Origin: SIG588 sp045599305
GTDB lineage: Bacteria; Bacillota; Clostridia; Oscillospirales; Acutalibacteraceae
NCBI GenBank assembly: GCA_045599305.1
Contig: JAZRVU010000069.1
Span: forward strand, 1 to 33,083
Reading direction: 5' to 3'
Length of the DNA: 33,083 nt
This document shows positions 1 through 7,183 of the stretch, in pieces. Every line of letters starts with the position of its first letter. Position 1 is the stretch's first letter. The position numbers were made by a program, and so were the translations under genes. The notes beneath the pieces are model-generated. The model had not been told where the DNA came from. It saw only the letters and a list, made by a program, of their open reading frames with translations, and did not search any database.

Positions 1-75
1 ACTGCGCCTGTGTGACGTGTCTGCTCGCAGCGACCTGACCGCGCAGTCACGGTTCAGAACCCGGTCAGCGGCACC

Positions 76-112
76 AAACCGGCGCACCCCCAGCGGGGAT
101 GTCCCGGTTTTG
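76..112 (+). terminator. Hairpin, possible terminator of an upstream gene
   Basis: AAACCGG (76-82) pairs with CCGGTTT (104-110), and inside it CCCC (87-90) pairs with GGGG (95-98) around a CAGC loop. The 3' arm runs into a short T tract. It lies between the two copies of the 75-bp repeat. It could end transcription of a plus-strand gene to the left of the window or simply be part of the repeat unit. Confidence 0.4.
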
Positions 113-138
113 CTGTTGCATGAAGTGTGAAGGACCGC

Positions 139-159
139 GAAAACGGCGCAGCCGTTTTC
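139..159. other. Perfect 9-bp inverted repeat
   Basis: GAAAACGGC (139-147) and GCCGTTTTC (151-159) are exact reverse complements around a 3-base loop. The site lies between the two copies of the 75-bp repeat and is probably part of the same 164-bp unit. The T run is short, so terminator function is uncertain. Confidence 0.6.
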
Positions 160-255
160 ACTTGACTGCGCCTGTGTGACGTGTCTGCTCGCAGCGACCT
201 GACCGCGCAGTCACGGTTCAGGACCCGGTCAGCGGCACCGATAAAGATACCAATA

Positions 256-284
256 TTGCATTTTGCATTTTTTGATGGTATAAT
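256..284 (+). promoter_or_regulatory. Promoter of the glycyl-radical activase gene
   Basis: A -35 TTGCAT (256-261) and a perfect -10 TATAAT (279-284) are separated by 17 bp. Transcription should start near 291, about 30 bases before the chosen ATG at 321. This rules out the more upstream ATG at 285. Confidence 0.75.
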
Positions 285-320
285 ATGATATCTGTAGCCG
301 GAATGCACGGGGGGAAAGAT

Positions 321-1229
321 ATGAGCGAACAGGGCATGATCTTCAATATCCAGCGTTTCTGCGTGGACGACGGGCCGGGTATCCGCACCACCGTCTTTTT
401 CAAGGGCTGTCCCCTGCGGTGCGTGTGGTGCCACAATCCCGAATCCGCCTCCCCGACACCCGACATCCTTTTTTCGGCACAGAAATGCATCGGCTGCGGT
501 TATTGCGCCGCCGTGTGCCCTCACGGACTGCACCGTCTGGAAGACGGCGGGCACGTCTTTGTGCGGGACGGGTGCGAAAAATGCGGGCTCTGCGCCGAAA
601 AGTGCTATGCCAAAGCCATCGAGTTCTGTGGGCGCAGTGCCACGGTGGACGAGGTGATGGACGAGGTCGTCAAAGACGCTGACTTTTATGAAACGAGCGG
701 CGGCGGGCTCACCGTTTCGGGGGGCGAGCCGCTGATGCAGGCGCCGTTTCTGCTGACGCTGCTCGGCCGTGCCAAGGCCGCAGGGATCCACACCTGCGTG
801 GAAACGAGCGGTTTCGCCGCCGAAGAGATCATCACAAAGGCTGCCGCCGTCACCGACCTGTTCCTGTTCGATTACAAAATCACCGACCCGCAAGCACATT
901 TCCGATACACCGGCGTACCGAACGAGCCGATCCTGCGAAATCTGCAGGCGCTCGACCGGCTGGGTGCCGCGGTGATCCTGCGCTGCCCCATCATCCCGGA
1001 CATCAATATGCACCCCGCACACTTTGAAGCGATCGGCCGGCTGGCCAAAGAGAGAGCGTGTATTCAAAAGGTGGAACTGCTTCCCTATCACCCGCTGGGC
1101 ATTTCCAAATGCGAGCGGCTGGATAAAGCGCCCGCCTACCCGAACACGGAATTTCTTTCGGCCGAAGCCCTGCGCTCCTTTGCCGAACAGGTGGAAGCCA
1201 TCTGCGGCAAGCCCGTCAAATGCGGATAA
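321..1229 (+). CDS. Glycyl-radical enzyme activating protein (radical SAM)
   Basis: This 302-residue protein belongs to the PflA-like activases. These use a 4Fe-4S cluster and S-adenosylmethionine to place a glycyl radical on a partner enzyme. The radical-SAM CxxxCxxC is at C30, C34 and C37 and is followed by HNPES, as in the family. Two ferredoxin-type Cys quartets follow, C56/C59/C62/C66 and C85/C88/C91/C95. This clustered insert is typical of activases for glycerol dehydratase-, choline lyase- or hydroxyphenylacetate decarboxylase-like partners rather than of classic PflA. SGGEP lies after the insert. The start at 321 has a GGGGGGAAAG ribosome site and lies downstream of the promoter. No glycyl-radical enzyme gene is in the window, so the substrate enzyme is unknown. 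The gene converges on glgP. Confidence 0.93.
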   Translation: MSEQGMIFNIQRFCVDDGPGIRTTVFFKGCPLRCVWCHNPESASPTPDILFSAQKCIGCGYCAAVCPHGLHRLEDGGHVFVRDGCEKCGLCAEKCYAKAIEFCGRSATVDEVMDEVVKDADFYETSGGGLTVSGGEPLMQAPFLLTLLGRAKAAGIHTCVETSGFAAEEIITKAAAVTDLFLFDYKITDPQAHFRYTGVPNEPILRNLQALDRLGAAVILRCPIIPDINMHPAHFEAIGRLAKERACIQKVELLPYHPLGISKCERLDKAPAYPNTEFLSAEALRSFAEQVEAICGKPVKCG

Positions 1230-1233
1230 CGGC

Positions 1234-1260
1234 AGACCCCCGCCAAACCGGCGGGGGTCT
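1234..1260. terminator. GC-rich hairpin between convergent genes
   Basis: AGACCCCCGCC (1234-1244) and GGCGGGGGTCT (1250-1260) form an 11-bp stem with a 5-base loop, directly after the activase stop and before the glgP stop at 1264. T tracts on both sides are weak, but the position between convergent genes supports a shared terminator. Confidence 0.7.
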
Positions 1261-1263
1261 GGT

Positions 1264-3591
1264 TCATATATGCCAGATATCGGCCGCGTATTCCTCCACC
1301 GAACGGTCACTGGAAAAATAGCCGGCGGCAGCGGTATTGAGCAGACATTTGCGGGTAAAGGCCTCGCGGTCGCGGTAATCGCGGTTGGCGGTCAGGCGCG
1401 CCTCACAGTAGGCCGGGAAATCGGCCAGCAGAAAATAGTTGTCCGGCGCGTGCCACGATGCCCCCTTGGTGAGCGAATCGTACAGTTCCGCGAACATTCC
1501 CGTGCCGCCGTCATCCACCGTGCCGTCCACCAGCGTTTGCAGCACGCGCCGCACCCGCGGCTCATTGGCGGCGGTGGCATTCGGGTCATAGGTGGGGCGC
1601 AGTGCCGCCGCCTCCTCGGCGGTGAGGCCGAAGATATAATTATTCTCCCGCCCGGCCTGCTCCACGATCTCGATATTCGCACCGTCAAAGGTGCCCAATG
1701 TGACGGCGCCGTTCAGCATGAATTTCATGTTGCCGGTGCCGGACGCCTCTGTTCCGGCGGCGGAGATCTGTTCCGAAATGTCGGCGGCAGGCATGATATA
1801 TTCGGCGGCCGACACATTGTAATCCGGCAGGAAGATCACCTGCATCCGGTCGTTCACCGCCGGGTCATCGGCGATCAGCCGTGCCCACTCGTTGATATAC
1901 TTGATGATCGCCTTGGCACGGCGGTAGCCGGGTGCCGCCTTGGCGGCAAACAGATACACCGTGGGGGTGAAATCGGTGATGCGCCCCTCCTTCAGCCCGA
2001 AATAGGTGTCGGCAATGGAAAAGACGTTGAGCAGCTGCCGCTTATATTCGTGCAGACGCTTGGCCTGCACATCAAAAAGCCACGAAGGATCCGCCGCCAC
2101 GCCGCAGCGCTTTTGAATGAAGTCCGCCAACTGCCGCTTTTTCTCCGTTTTCACCGCGGCAAAGCGTTTGAGGAAATCGCGGTCATTCTGGAATCGCTCC
2201 AGTTCCCGCAGACGCGGCAGATCGCACAGCCAGCCGCTGCCGATGCGGGCGGTGATAAGTGCGGAAAGTTCCGGATTGGCCACCGCCAGCCAACGGCGCT
2301 GGGTGATGCCGTTGGTCTTATTGTTGAAGCGTTCCGGATAGAGCGCGTACCATTCCGGCATCACGGTGCTTTTGAGCAGTTCGGTGTGCAGCCGCGCCAC
2401 GCCGTTGACCGAATGGGTCGCAAAGACTGCCAGACGCGCCATGTGCAGCGTGCCGTTTTCAATGATCCAGTAGCGGGCACCCTCCTCGCCGGTGATGCCG
2501 CGGCGGCGCAGTTCCCGCTGCAGGGCGTGATGCAGCTTCTGCACATACGGCTCCAACTGCGGGAGCACCTGCGAAAACAGCCGCATATCCCACTTTTCCA
2601 GCGCTTCCGGCAGCACGGTGTGGTTAGTGTAGGCGAAGGTCGACCGGGCGATGTTCAGTGCGCGGGTGAAGGACTCCCCCTCCTCGCACAAAAGACGGAT
2701 GAATTCCGGGATCGCCACCACGGGATGGGTGTCGTTGAGCTGCACCGCAAACTGATCGGCAAACCGGCGAAAGCCCTCGGCGTACCGACCGCGATACCGG
2801 CGGATCATGTCCTGCACGGAGGCGCTGGCAAAGAAATACTGCTGTTTGAGGCGCAGTATCTTCCCCGCCTCGCCCTCGTCGTTCGGATAGAGCACGGCGC
2901 AGATCTGCTCAGCCGCGTTCTTTTCGGCCACCGCGGCGTCATAGTCGCCCGCGTTGAACGCCGCAAAATCGAAAGGCGTTTTGGCCTCGGCCTGCCACAG
3001 GCGCAGGGTGTTCACCGTGTTGGCGCCGTAGCCGATCACGGGCATATCGTAGGGCACCGCCCACACCTCGCCGTCGCCGAACCGGACGCTGACCCGCTCG
3101 CGCTCGCGGCGGCGCGACCACGGATCGCCCCACGTCAGCCAGTCATCCGCCGCCTCCTTTTGAAAACCGTCCTCGACACTCTGCCGGAACAGGCCGTAGC
3201 GGTAGCGGATACCGTAGCCGTCCAGCGGGATATCCCGCGTGGCGGCGGACTCCAGATAGCAGGCGGCCAGCCGCCCGAGCCCGCCGTTGCCCAAAGCCGC
3301 ATCCCCGATCTGCTCAAAAGCGGCGATGTCCGCCCCGTGGTGGCGCAAAAAGTCACCCACCGCCTCCAGCCGCCCCATGTTGAACAGATTTTGATACACC
3401 ATCCGCCCTATCAGAAACTCCGCCGAAAGATAGGCGGCGCGCTTGCCGCGGGCCGGTCGCGTCCATCGGTCGCTCACCGCCGCCACCGCCGCTTTTGAAA
3501 CCGCACAGTACAGATCCCGTACATCGGCATTACCGATGCGTTTGCCCGCCTCGACCCGTAAAATCGTGCGGATATCCCGCTCTATGCTCAT
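1264..3591 (-). CDS. glgP: Glycogen/starch/alpha-glucan phosphorylase
   Basis: This 775-residue cytoplasmic enzyme releases glucose-1-phosphate from alpha-1,4-glucan ends using inorganic phosphate and pyridoxal phosphate. The diagnostic PLP segment EASGTGNMKFMLNG is present, with the Schiff-base lysine at about K623. The N-terminal AAYLSAEFLIGR and GNGGLGRLAACYLES motifs are also typical. The length is within the usual range of 750-840. The open frame continues upstream to 4014, but the ATG at 3591 is preceded by AAGGGGAG and begins the family-like sequence, so it is preferred. No other glycogen genes (glgA, B, C) are adjacent. A terminator and a weak promoter upstream suggest it is transcribed on its own. 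Confidence 0.97.
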   Translation of the reverse strand: MSIERDIRTILRVEAGKRIGNADVRDLYCAVSKAAVAAVSDRWTRPARGKRAAYLSAEFLIGRMVYQNLFNMGRLEAVGDFLRHHGADIAAFEQIGDAALGNGGLGRLAACYLESAATRDIPLDGYGIRYRYGLFRQSVEDGFQKEAADDWLTWGDPWSRRRERERVSVRFGDGEVWAVPYDMPVIGYGANTVNTLRLWQAEAKTPFDFAAFNAGDYDAAVAEKNAAEQICAVLYPNDEGEAGKILRLKQQYFFASASVQDMIRRYRGRYAEGFRRFADQFAVQLNDTHPVVAIPEFIRLLCEEGESFTRALNIARSTFAYTNHTVLPEALEKWDMRLFSQVLPQLEPYVQKLHHALQRELRRRGITGEEGARYWIIENGTLHMARLAVFATHSVNGVARLHTELLKSTVMPEWYALYPERFNNKTNGITQRRWLAVANPELSALITARIGSGWLCDLPRLRELERFQNDRDFLKRFAAVKTEKKRQLADFIQKRCGVAADPSWLFDVQAKRLHEYKRQLLNVFSIADTYFGLKEGRITDFTPTVYLFAAKAAPGYRRAKAIIKYINEWARLIADDPAVNDRMQVIFLPDYNVSAAEYIMPAADISEQISAAGTEASGTGNMKFMLNGAVTLGTFDGANIEIVEQAGRENNYIFGLTAEEAAALRPTYDPNATAANEPRVRRVLQTLVDGTVDDGGTGMFAELYDSLTKGASWHAPDNYFLLADFPAYCEARLTANRDYRDREAFTRKCLLNTAAAGYFSSDRSVEEYAADIWHI

Positions 3592-3619
3592 CTTCTCGCT
3601 CCCCTTGTGTTTTTTCGCT

Positions 3620-3649
3620 ATTATGCCCCGAAAACACAAAGAAAAACAA
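3620..3649 (-). promoter_or_regulatory. Weak candidate promoter for glgP
   Basis: On the minus strand a TTGTTT (3649-3644) and a CATAAT (3625-3620) are 18 bp apart, about 30 bases before the glgP start. The -35 overlaps the T tract of the preceding terminator. Both hexamers are imperfect, so this is tentative. Confidence 0.35.
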
Positions 3650-3690
3650 ACGCGGGACAGGATAGGGAGAAATTCCCCATCTTGTCCCGC
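3634..3690 (-). terminator. Rho-independent terminator after the zinc-ribbon gene
   Basis: On the minus strand GCGGGACA (3690-3683) pairs with TGTCCCGC (3659-3652), with further pairing of ATGGGGAA and TTCTCCCTAT inside. A T-rich stretch (rc of 3634-3651) follows. It separates the membrane zinc-ribbon gene from glgP. Confidence 0.8.
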
Positions 3691-3709
3691 CGAAGCAGAA
3701 CGCATTTCC

Positions 3710-4120
3710 TTACGGGATATACACCCGGAATTCTCCCCGACAGCGCGGGCAGTCACAGGCGTGACGGCCGCGTTGGCGGCGCGGCAGACGCACGGTAGCG
3801 CGGCAGTGCGGGCAGGTGCGGTAGACATGAGTCTTGCGGTCGCGCCAGCGGTTTTTCTGCAGCCGACCCCAACGGCGCAGGCGTTCGGTGCGGGCAAGAT
3901 ACCACTCGTTTTCCCGCATGCGGGCGGGGATATTGCGTGACAGCACCCGCCAGATCCACACGCCCACCACCGCAAATTCCGGCAGTGACAACACAAAACT
4001 GTGCACAAACGCATTCACGATCAGCAGTACCAGATACACCACCAGCAGCGCCCGACCGAGCGCATCCGGGCCGTACCGTCCCTCGAAAAAGCGCACAAGG
4101 CGCTCGCGAAACCGTTCCAA
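3710..4120 (-). CDS. Small membrane protein with C-terminal zinc ribbon
   Basis: This 136-residue protein has a basic N-terminus and two hydrophobic segments at about 22-42 and 45-60. A strongly basic linker follows (many Arg around 65-100), and then two Cys pairs, CPHC and CPRC, near residues 103-130, resembling a zinc ribbon. The ribbon should face the cytoplasm, where the basic tract could contact nucleic acid or phospholipid; this is inference. No ATG fits. The likely start is TTG at 4120, with AAAGGAAG about 8 bases upstream. A terminator follows the gene, so it appears monocistronic. Small zinc-ribbon membrane proteins of this layout occur in clostridia, but I cannot name a function. 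Confidence 0.7.
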   Translation of the reverse strand: MERFRERLVRFFEGRYGPDALGRALLVVYLVLLIVNAFVHSFVLSLPEFAVVGVWIWRVLSRNIPARMRENEWYLARTERLRRWGRLQKNRWRDRKTHVYRTCPHCRATVRLPRRQRGRHACDCPRCRGEFRVYIP

Positions 4121-4181
4121 CCGTCACACTTCCTTTCACCTATCAAGTATACGGCAAAAGTGCTGAAAAAGCGTGAACAAA

Positions 4182-4225
4182 TTTTAAAAAATGCCCCTGC
4201 GGCCGTCTGTGACCGCAGGGGCATT
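4182..4225 (-). terminator. Rho-independent terminator of the asd-dapAB-aminopeptidase operon
   Basis: ATGCCCCTGCGG (4191-4202) and CCGCAGGGGCAT (4213-4224) form a 12-bp stem. On the minus strand the stem is followed by a T6 run (rc of 4185-4190). It lies 18 bases beyond the aminopeptidase stop. Confidence 0.88.
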
Positions 4226-4242
4226 GCCGTATTTTTGAACGA

Positions 4243-5481
4243 TCAGTCGGCCCACGTGCCGTTCACAAAGATCGGCACCGCCTTACCGTTCTTGTAGCCG
4301 GTGATGCACAGGTCATCCGCACCCACCATGAAATCCACATGGATCATGCTGTCGTTGATGCCCAGTTTGCGGCATTCCTCGTTCACGTCCTCCATCTCGA
4401 GATATCCCTCGATGCAGTCGTTGAAGCCGCGACCGACCGCCACGTGGCAGCTGGCGTTTTCGTCGAACAGCGTCTCATAGAACAGCACGCCGCAGCGGTC
4501 GATGGGGCCGTTCTTCGGCACCAGTGCCAGTTCGCCCAGTTTGCCGGCACCCTCGTCCATCGTCAGCATACGGTCGAGCAGCTCGCGCCCTTCCTCGGCG
4601 TCCCACTCCACGGCCTTGCCGTCTTCAAAGCGAATCCAGAAATGATTGATGATCTGCCCCTGATAAGAGAGCGGCTTGGTGGAGACGAGTTTGCCCTCGG
4701 CCTTGCCGGCCATGGGGCTGGTGAAGATCTCTTCCGTGGGCATATTGGGGTTGAAATAGACGCCCTGCTTGGTGGTCTCACCGCCGCCGCACCACTGCCC
4801 CTGCGGGATCAGATCGGCACGGAAATCGGTACCGTTGGCGCTCTTATATGTCACATAATCAAATTTCTGGGCGTTGAGCCAGGCACAGCGCTTTTTGAAA
4901 TTCTCGTTGTGGGCATCCCACTCGGCAATGGGGTCGTTGGCCGGATCGTCGGACACATGGACCGTATCCAGAATATTTTTCCACAGGGCTTCGATCGCCT
5001 GGCTCTTGCGCAGGTCGGGATAGACCTTCTTTGCCCACGCGGCGTTGGGGATGGCCGCGATCGTCCACTGATGCATGGATTCCAGTTTATCGACATACTT
5101 CTTGGTCTTCTTATAGGAGGCGATGCGCGCCTGCTGCATCTTCGCGATATCCACGCCGCGCAGGCCGTCGGGATCCTCGCCGATCAGCACGATGCGGCAG
5201 GGATATTCCTCCGTCATGAGTTTGAGTTTCTCGATCTGCCACTTGGGCACATTGCAAAGCGTCTCAAGGCTCTGATACTTGTAATGAGGCTTGACCATGG
5301 CCTGACAGCTCCACTCCATGCGCACATATTTGGCGCCTAGCTTATAGCACTCCTCCAGCACCATAGCCGCAAATTCGTGATGCTCCGCTTCCGCGTAAAT
5401 CAGTACAGCCTGATCCTTCTGCACATTGGCACCCACCTTGGCGATGAGTTTGGCATACTTGCGCAAAACCGACTTTTTCAT
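4243..5481 (-). CDS. Aminopeptidase, peptidase family M29
   Basis: This 412-residue metalloaminopeptidase belongs to the AmpS/aminopeptidase T/PepS family. These are cytoplasmic dimers that remove N-terminal residues using two metal ions. The expected ligand segments are present: PTEEIFTSP, the MDEGAGKLGELALV glutamate region, the FYETLFDENASCHVAVGRGF region with Tyr and His, and the C-terminal MIHVDFMVG with His and Asp. The length matches the family (about 370-415). The ATG at 5481 has AAAGAAGG upstream. It is the last gene of the asd-dapA-dapB operon, 26 bp after dapB. A plausible link is recycling of peptides or amino acids, but the sequence does not show a specific role in lysine synthesis. 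Confidence 0.93.
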   Translation of the reverse strand: MKKSVLRKYAKLIAKVGANVQKDQAVLIYAEAEHHEFAAMVLEECYKLGAKYVRMEWSCQAMVKPHYKYQSLETLCNVPKWQIEKLKLMTEEYPCRIVLIGEDPDGLRGVDIAKMQQARIASYKKTKKYVDKLESMHQWTIAAIPNAAWAKKVYPDLRKSQAIEALWKNILDTVHVSDDPANDPIAEWDAHNENFKKRCAWLNAQKFDYVTYKSANGTDFRADLIPQGQWCGGGETTKQGVYFNPNMPTEEIFTSPMAGKAEGKLVSTKPLSYQGQIINHFWIRFEDGKAVEWDAEEGRELLDRMLTMDEGAGKLGELALVPKNGPIDRCGVLFYETLFDENASCHVAVGRGFNDCIEGYLEMEDVNEECRKLGINDSMIHVDFMVGADDLCITGYKNGKAVPIFVNGTWAD

Positions 5482-5507
5482 GGTAATACCTTCTTTAACA
5501 TTTTATT

Positions 5508-6260
5508 TCAGCCGAGCATATCGGCCATGGAATACAGTCCGGCGGGCTTTCCCTGCAAAAACAGTGCCGCATTCACGCCGCCCAGAGCAAAGACCTCTTT
5601 GGAACGGGCGGAATGAGACAGGGTGAAGATCTCGTCGTGACCGGCGAACATCACCTCATGCTCCCCCACGATATTGCCGCCGCGGATACTGGAAAAGCCG
5701 ATCTCCTTTTTGTCCCGCTTTTGCCGCACGGCATGGCGGTCAAACACATAGCGCGGTTCGTAGTCGAGCCCCTCCTCCACCGCTTTGGCCAGCATCAGCG
5801 CCGTACCGGAGGGGGCGTCGACCTTCTGGTTATGGTGTTTTTCGATGATCTCCACATCAAAGTCGCCGCCCAGCACAGCCGCCGCCTTTTTGCACAGTTC
5901 GGCCAGCAGATTCACCCCCATGGACATATTGGCGGTGAAGAACACCGGGATCTTCTCTGCCGCACGGCGGATCGCGGCGATCTGTTCATCCGAAAGGCCG
6001 GTGGTGGCGATCACGGCGGGGATGCCGTGCGAAAGGGCGAATTCCAGCGTGCCGGCAAGGCAGGAGGGATGCGAAAAATCCACCACCGCCTGCGGCTCGG
6101 CCATGCAGTTGCGGGGATTGGCATAGACCGGGAAGCCCGCGTGGCTTTCGGTGTTCAGGTCTATCCCGGCGACGATGCGGCAATCGCACCGCCCGGCCAC
6201 GCAGGCGGTGACGGCACGGCCCATCTGACCGTTGCAGCCCACTAAAAGCAGGTCGATCAT
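5508..6260 (-). CDS. dapB: 4-hydroxy-tetrahydrodipicolinate reductase
   Basis: This 250-residue enzyme makes tetrahydrodipicolinate with NAD(P)H in the diaminopimelate/lysine pathway. The Rossmann loop VGCNGQMGRAV is at residues 7-17. The catalytic region EKHHNQKVDAPSGTA, with the His pair at 142-143, Lys146 and the substrate-binding SGTA at 151-154, is intact. The frame extends 8 codons upstream of the ATG at 6260. That ATG has AAAGGGA at good spacing and begins the family N-terminus (MIDLLLVG). It follows dapA by 20 bp in the same operon. The product feeds peptidoglycan DAP and lysine. Confidence 0.97.
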   Translation of the reverse strand: MIDLLLVGCNGQMGRAVTACVAGRCDCRIVAGIDLNTESHAGFPVYANPRNCMAEPQAVVDFSHPSCLAGTLEFALSHGIPAVIATTGLSDEQIAAIRRAAEKIPVFFTANMSMGVNLLAELCKKAAAVLGGDFDVEIIEKHHNQKVDAPSGTALMLAKAVEEGLDYEPRYVFDRHAVRQKRDKKEIGFSSIRGGNIVGEHEVMFAGHDEIFTLSHSARSKEVFALGGVNAALFLQGKPAGLYSMADMLG

Positions 6261-6280
6261 ATTTTCACGTCCCTTTCCGC

Positions 6281-7165
6281 TCAAATAAGATGATACGCCT
6301 TTAAGACTGCCGCCAGTTTTTCCTTATCGGCATCCGCCATGGTGAGAAGCGGCAGACGGCATTCGCCCACCGCAAAGCCCATCATGTTCATGGCGTCCTT
6401 CACCGGGATGGGATTCACGTCCATGAACAGGGAATTGGCCAGACGCAGGTATTTCAGCGCCAGTTCACGGCTGCCGGCAATGTCCCCGTCGAACCACTTC
6501 TGGCAGATATCGTGAGTCTCGCGCGGCACCACATTGGACAGCACCGAGATCACGCCCTTGGCGCCCAGCGACAAGAACGGCACGATCTGGTCGTCATTGC
6601 CGGAATAGATGTCGATATCGCACAGCGAGGCGATCTCGGCCACGGCGCTGAGGCTGCCGCTCGCCTCCTTCACCGCCACGATGTGGGGATGCTGCGAGAG
6701 CTCAGCCACGGTGGCGGGCTTCATATTCACGCCCGTGCGGGAAGGCACGTTATACATCACAATGGGCAGATCGGTCGCGTCGGCGATGGCGGTGTAACTC
6801 GCCACCAGCCCGCGCTGGGAGGTCTTGTTGTAGTACGGTGTGACCACCAGCAGCGCGTCGGCGCCCACTGCGGCGGCTTCGCGCGACATCATGATGGCGT
6901 GGGCGGTGTTGTTCGAGCCGGTACCGGCGATGACCGGCACCCGTCCGGCCGCCTGCTCCACCGCCACGCGCAGCAGTTCGATATGCTCCGGATCGTCCAG
7001 CGTGGCCGACTCACCGGTGGTGCCGCAAGCCACGATGGCATCGGTGCCGTTTTCGATCTGCCAGTCGATCAGACGGCGGTAGCCCTCATAGTCCACGCTG
7101 CCGTCGGCGTGCATCGGGGTGACCAGCGCCACGCCCGCGCCGGTGAAAATGGTCTTTTTACTCAT
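6281..7165 (-). CDS. dapA: 4-hydroxy-tetrahydrodipicolinate synthase
   Basis: This 294-residue TIM-barrel aldolase condenses pyruvate with aspartate semialdehyde, the first committed step to diaminopimelate. The GTTGES motif is at about residues 48-53, the proton-relay tyrosine is Y138 in MYNVPSRTGVN, and the Schiff-base lysine is K166 in VAVKEASG. The length is standard. The ATG at 7165 follows GAAAGGAGAG. It lies 18 bp after asd and 20 bp before dapB, so the operon runs in pathway order. Whether lysine feedback inhibits it cannot be judged reliably from sequence by eye. Confidence 0.98.
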   Translation of the reverse strand: MSKKTIFTGAGVALVTPMHADGSVDYEGYRRLIDWQIENGTDAIVACGTTGESATLDDPEHIELLRVAVEQAAGRVPVIAGTGSNNTAHAIMMSREAAAVGADALLVVTPYYNKTSQRGLVASYTAIADATDLPIVMYNVPSRTGVNMKPATVAELSQHPHIVAVKEASGSLSAVAEIASLCDIDIYSGNDDQIVPFLSLGAKGVISVLSNVVPRETHDICQKWFDGDIAGSRELALKYLRLANSLFMDVNPIPVKDAMNMMGFAVGECRLPLLTMADADKEKLAAVLKAYHLI

Positions 7166-7183
7166 GTGCCCGCTCTCCTTTCG

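Larger units (their letters stand above)
1..239. repeat. 75-bp direct repeat, two copies with 164-bp period
   Basis: Bases 1-75 recur at 165-239 with a single visible difference (A58 versus G222). The repeat carries short inverted repeats of its own: TGACTGCGC (163-171) pairs with GCGCAGTCA (205-213), and GGTTC/GAACC flank one base at 51-61. The one difference turns an A-T pair of that small palindrome into a G-T pair, so folding is kept. The window begins inside the repeat, so more copies may lie upstream. No coding sequence was recognised in 1-284. The family is unknown to me; an intergenic palindromic repeat is the most likely reading. Confidence 0.85.

Noticed and set aside
1..239. CRISPR array
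   Set aside because: Only two repeats of 75 bp with an 89-bp gap are visible, unlike CRISPR repeat and spacer sizes, and no cas genes are present.
54..1310. Long minus-strand open frame of 418 codons opposite the glycyl-radical activase
   Set aside because: It spans the intergenic repeats and the antisense of a gene with clear motifs. Its composition is that of a high-GC antisense frame, and it lacks a ribosome site.
1024..3498. 824-codon plus-strand frame opposite glgP
   Set aside because: It is antisense to glycogen phosphorylase, which has an intact PLP site. Such long shadow frames are common in GC-rich DNA.
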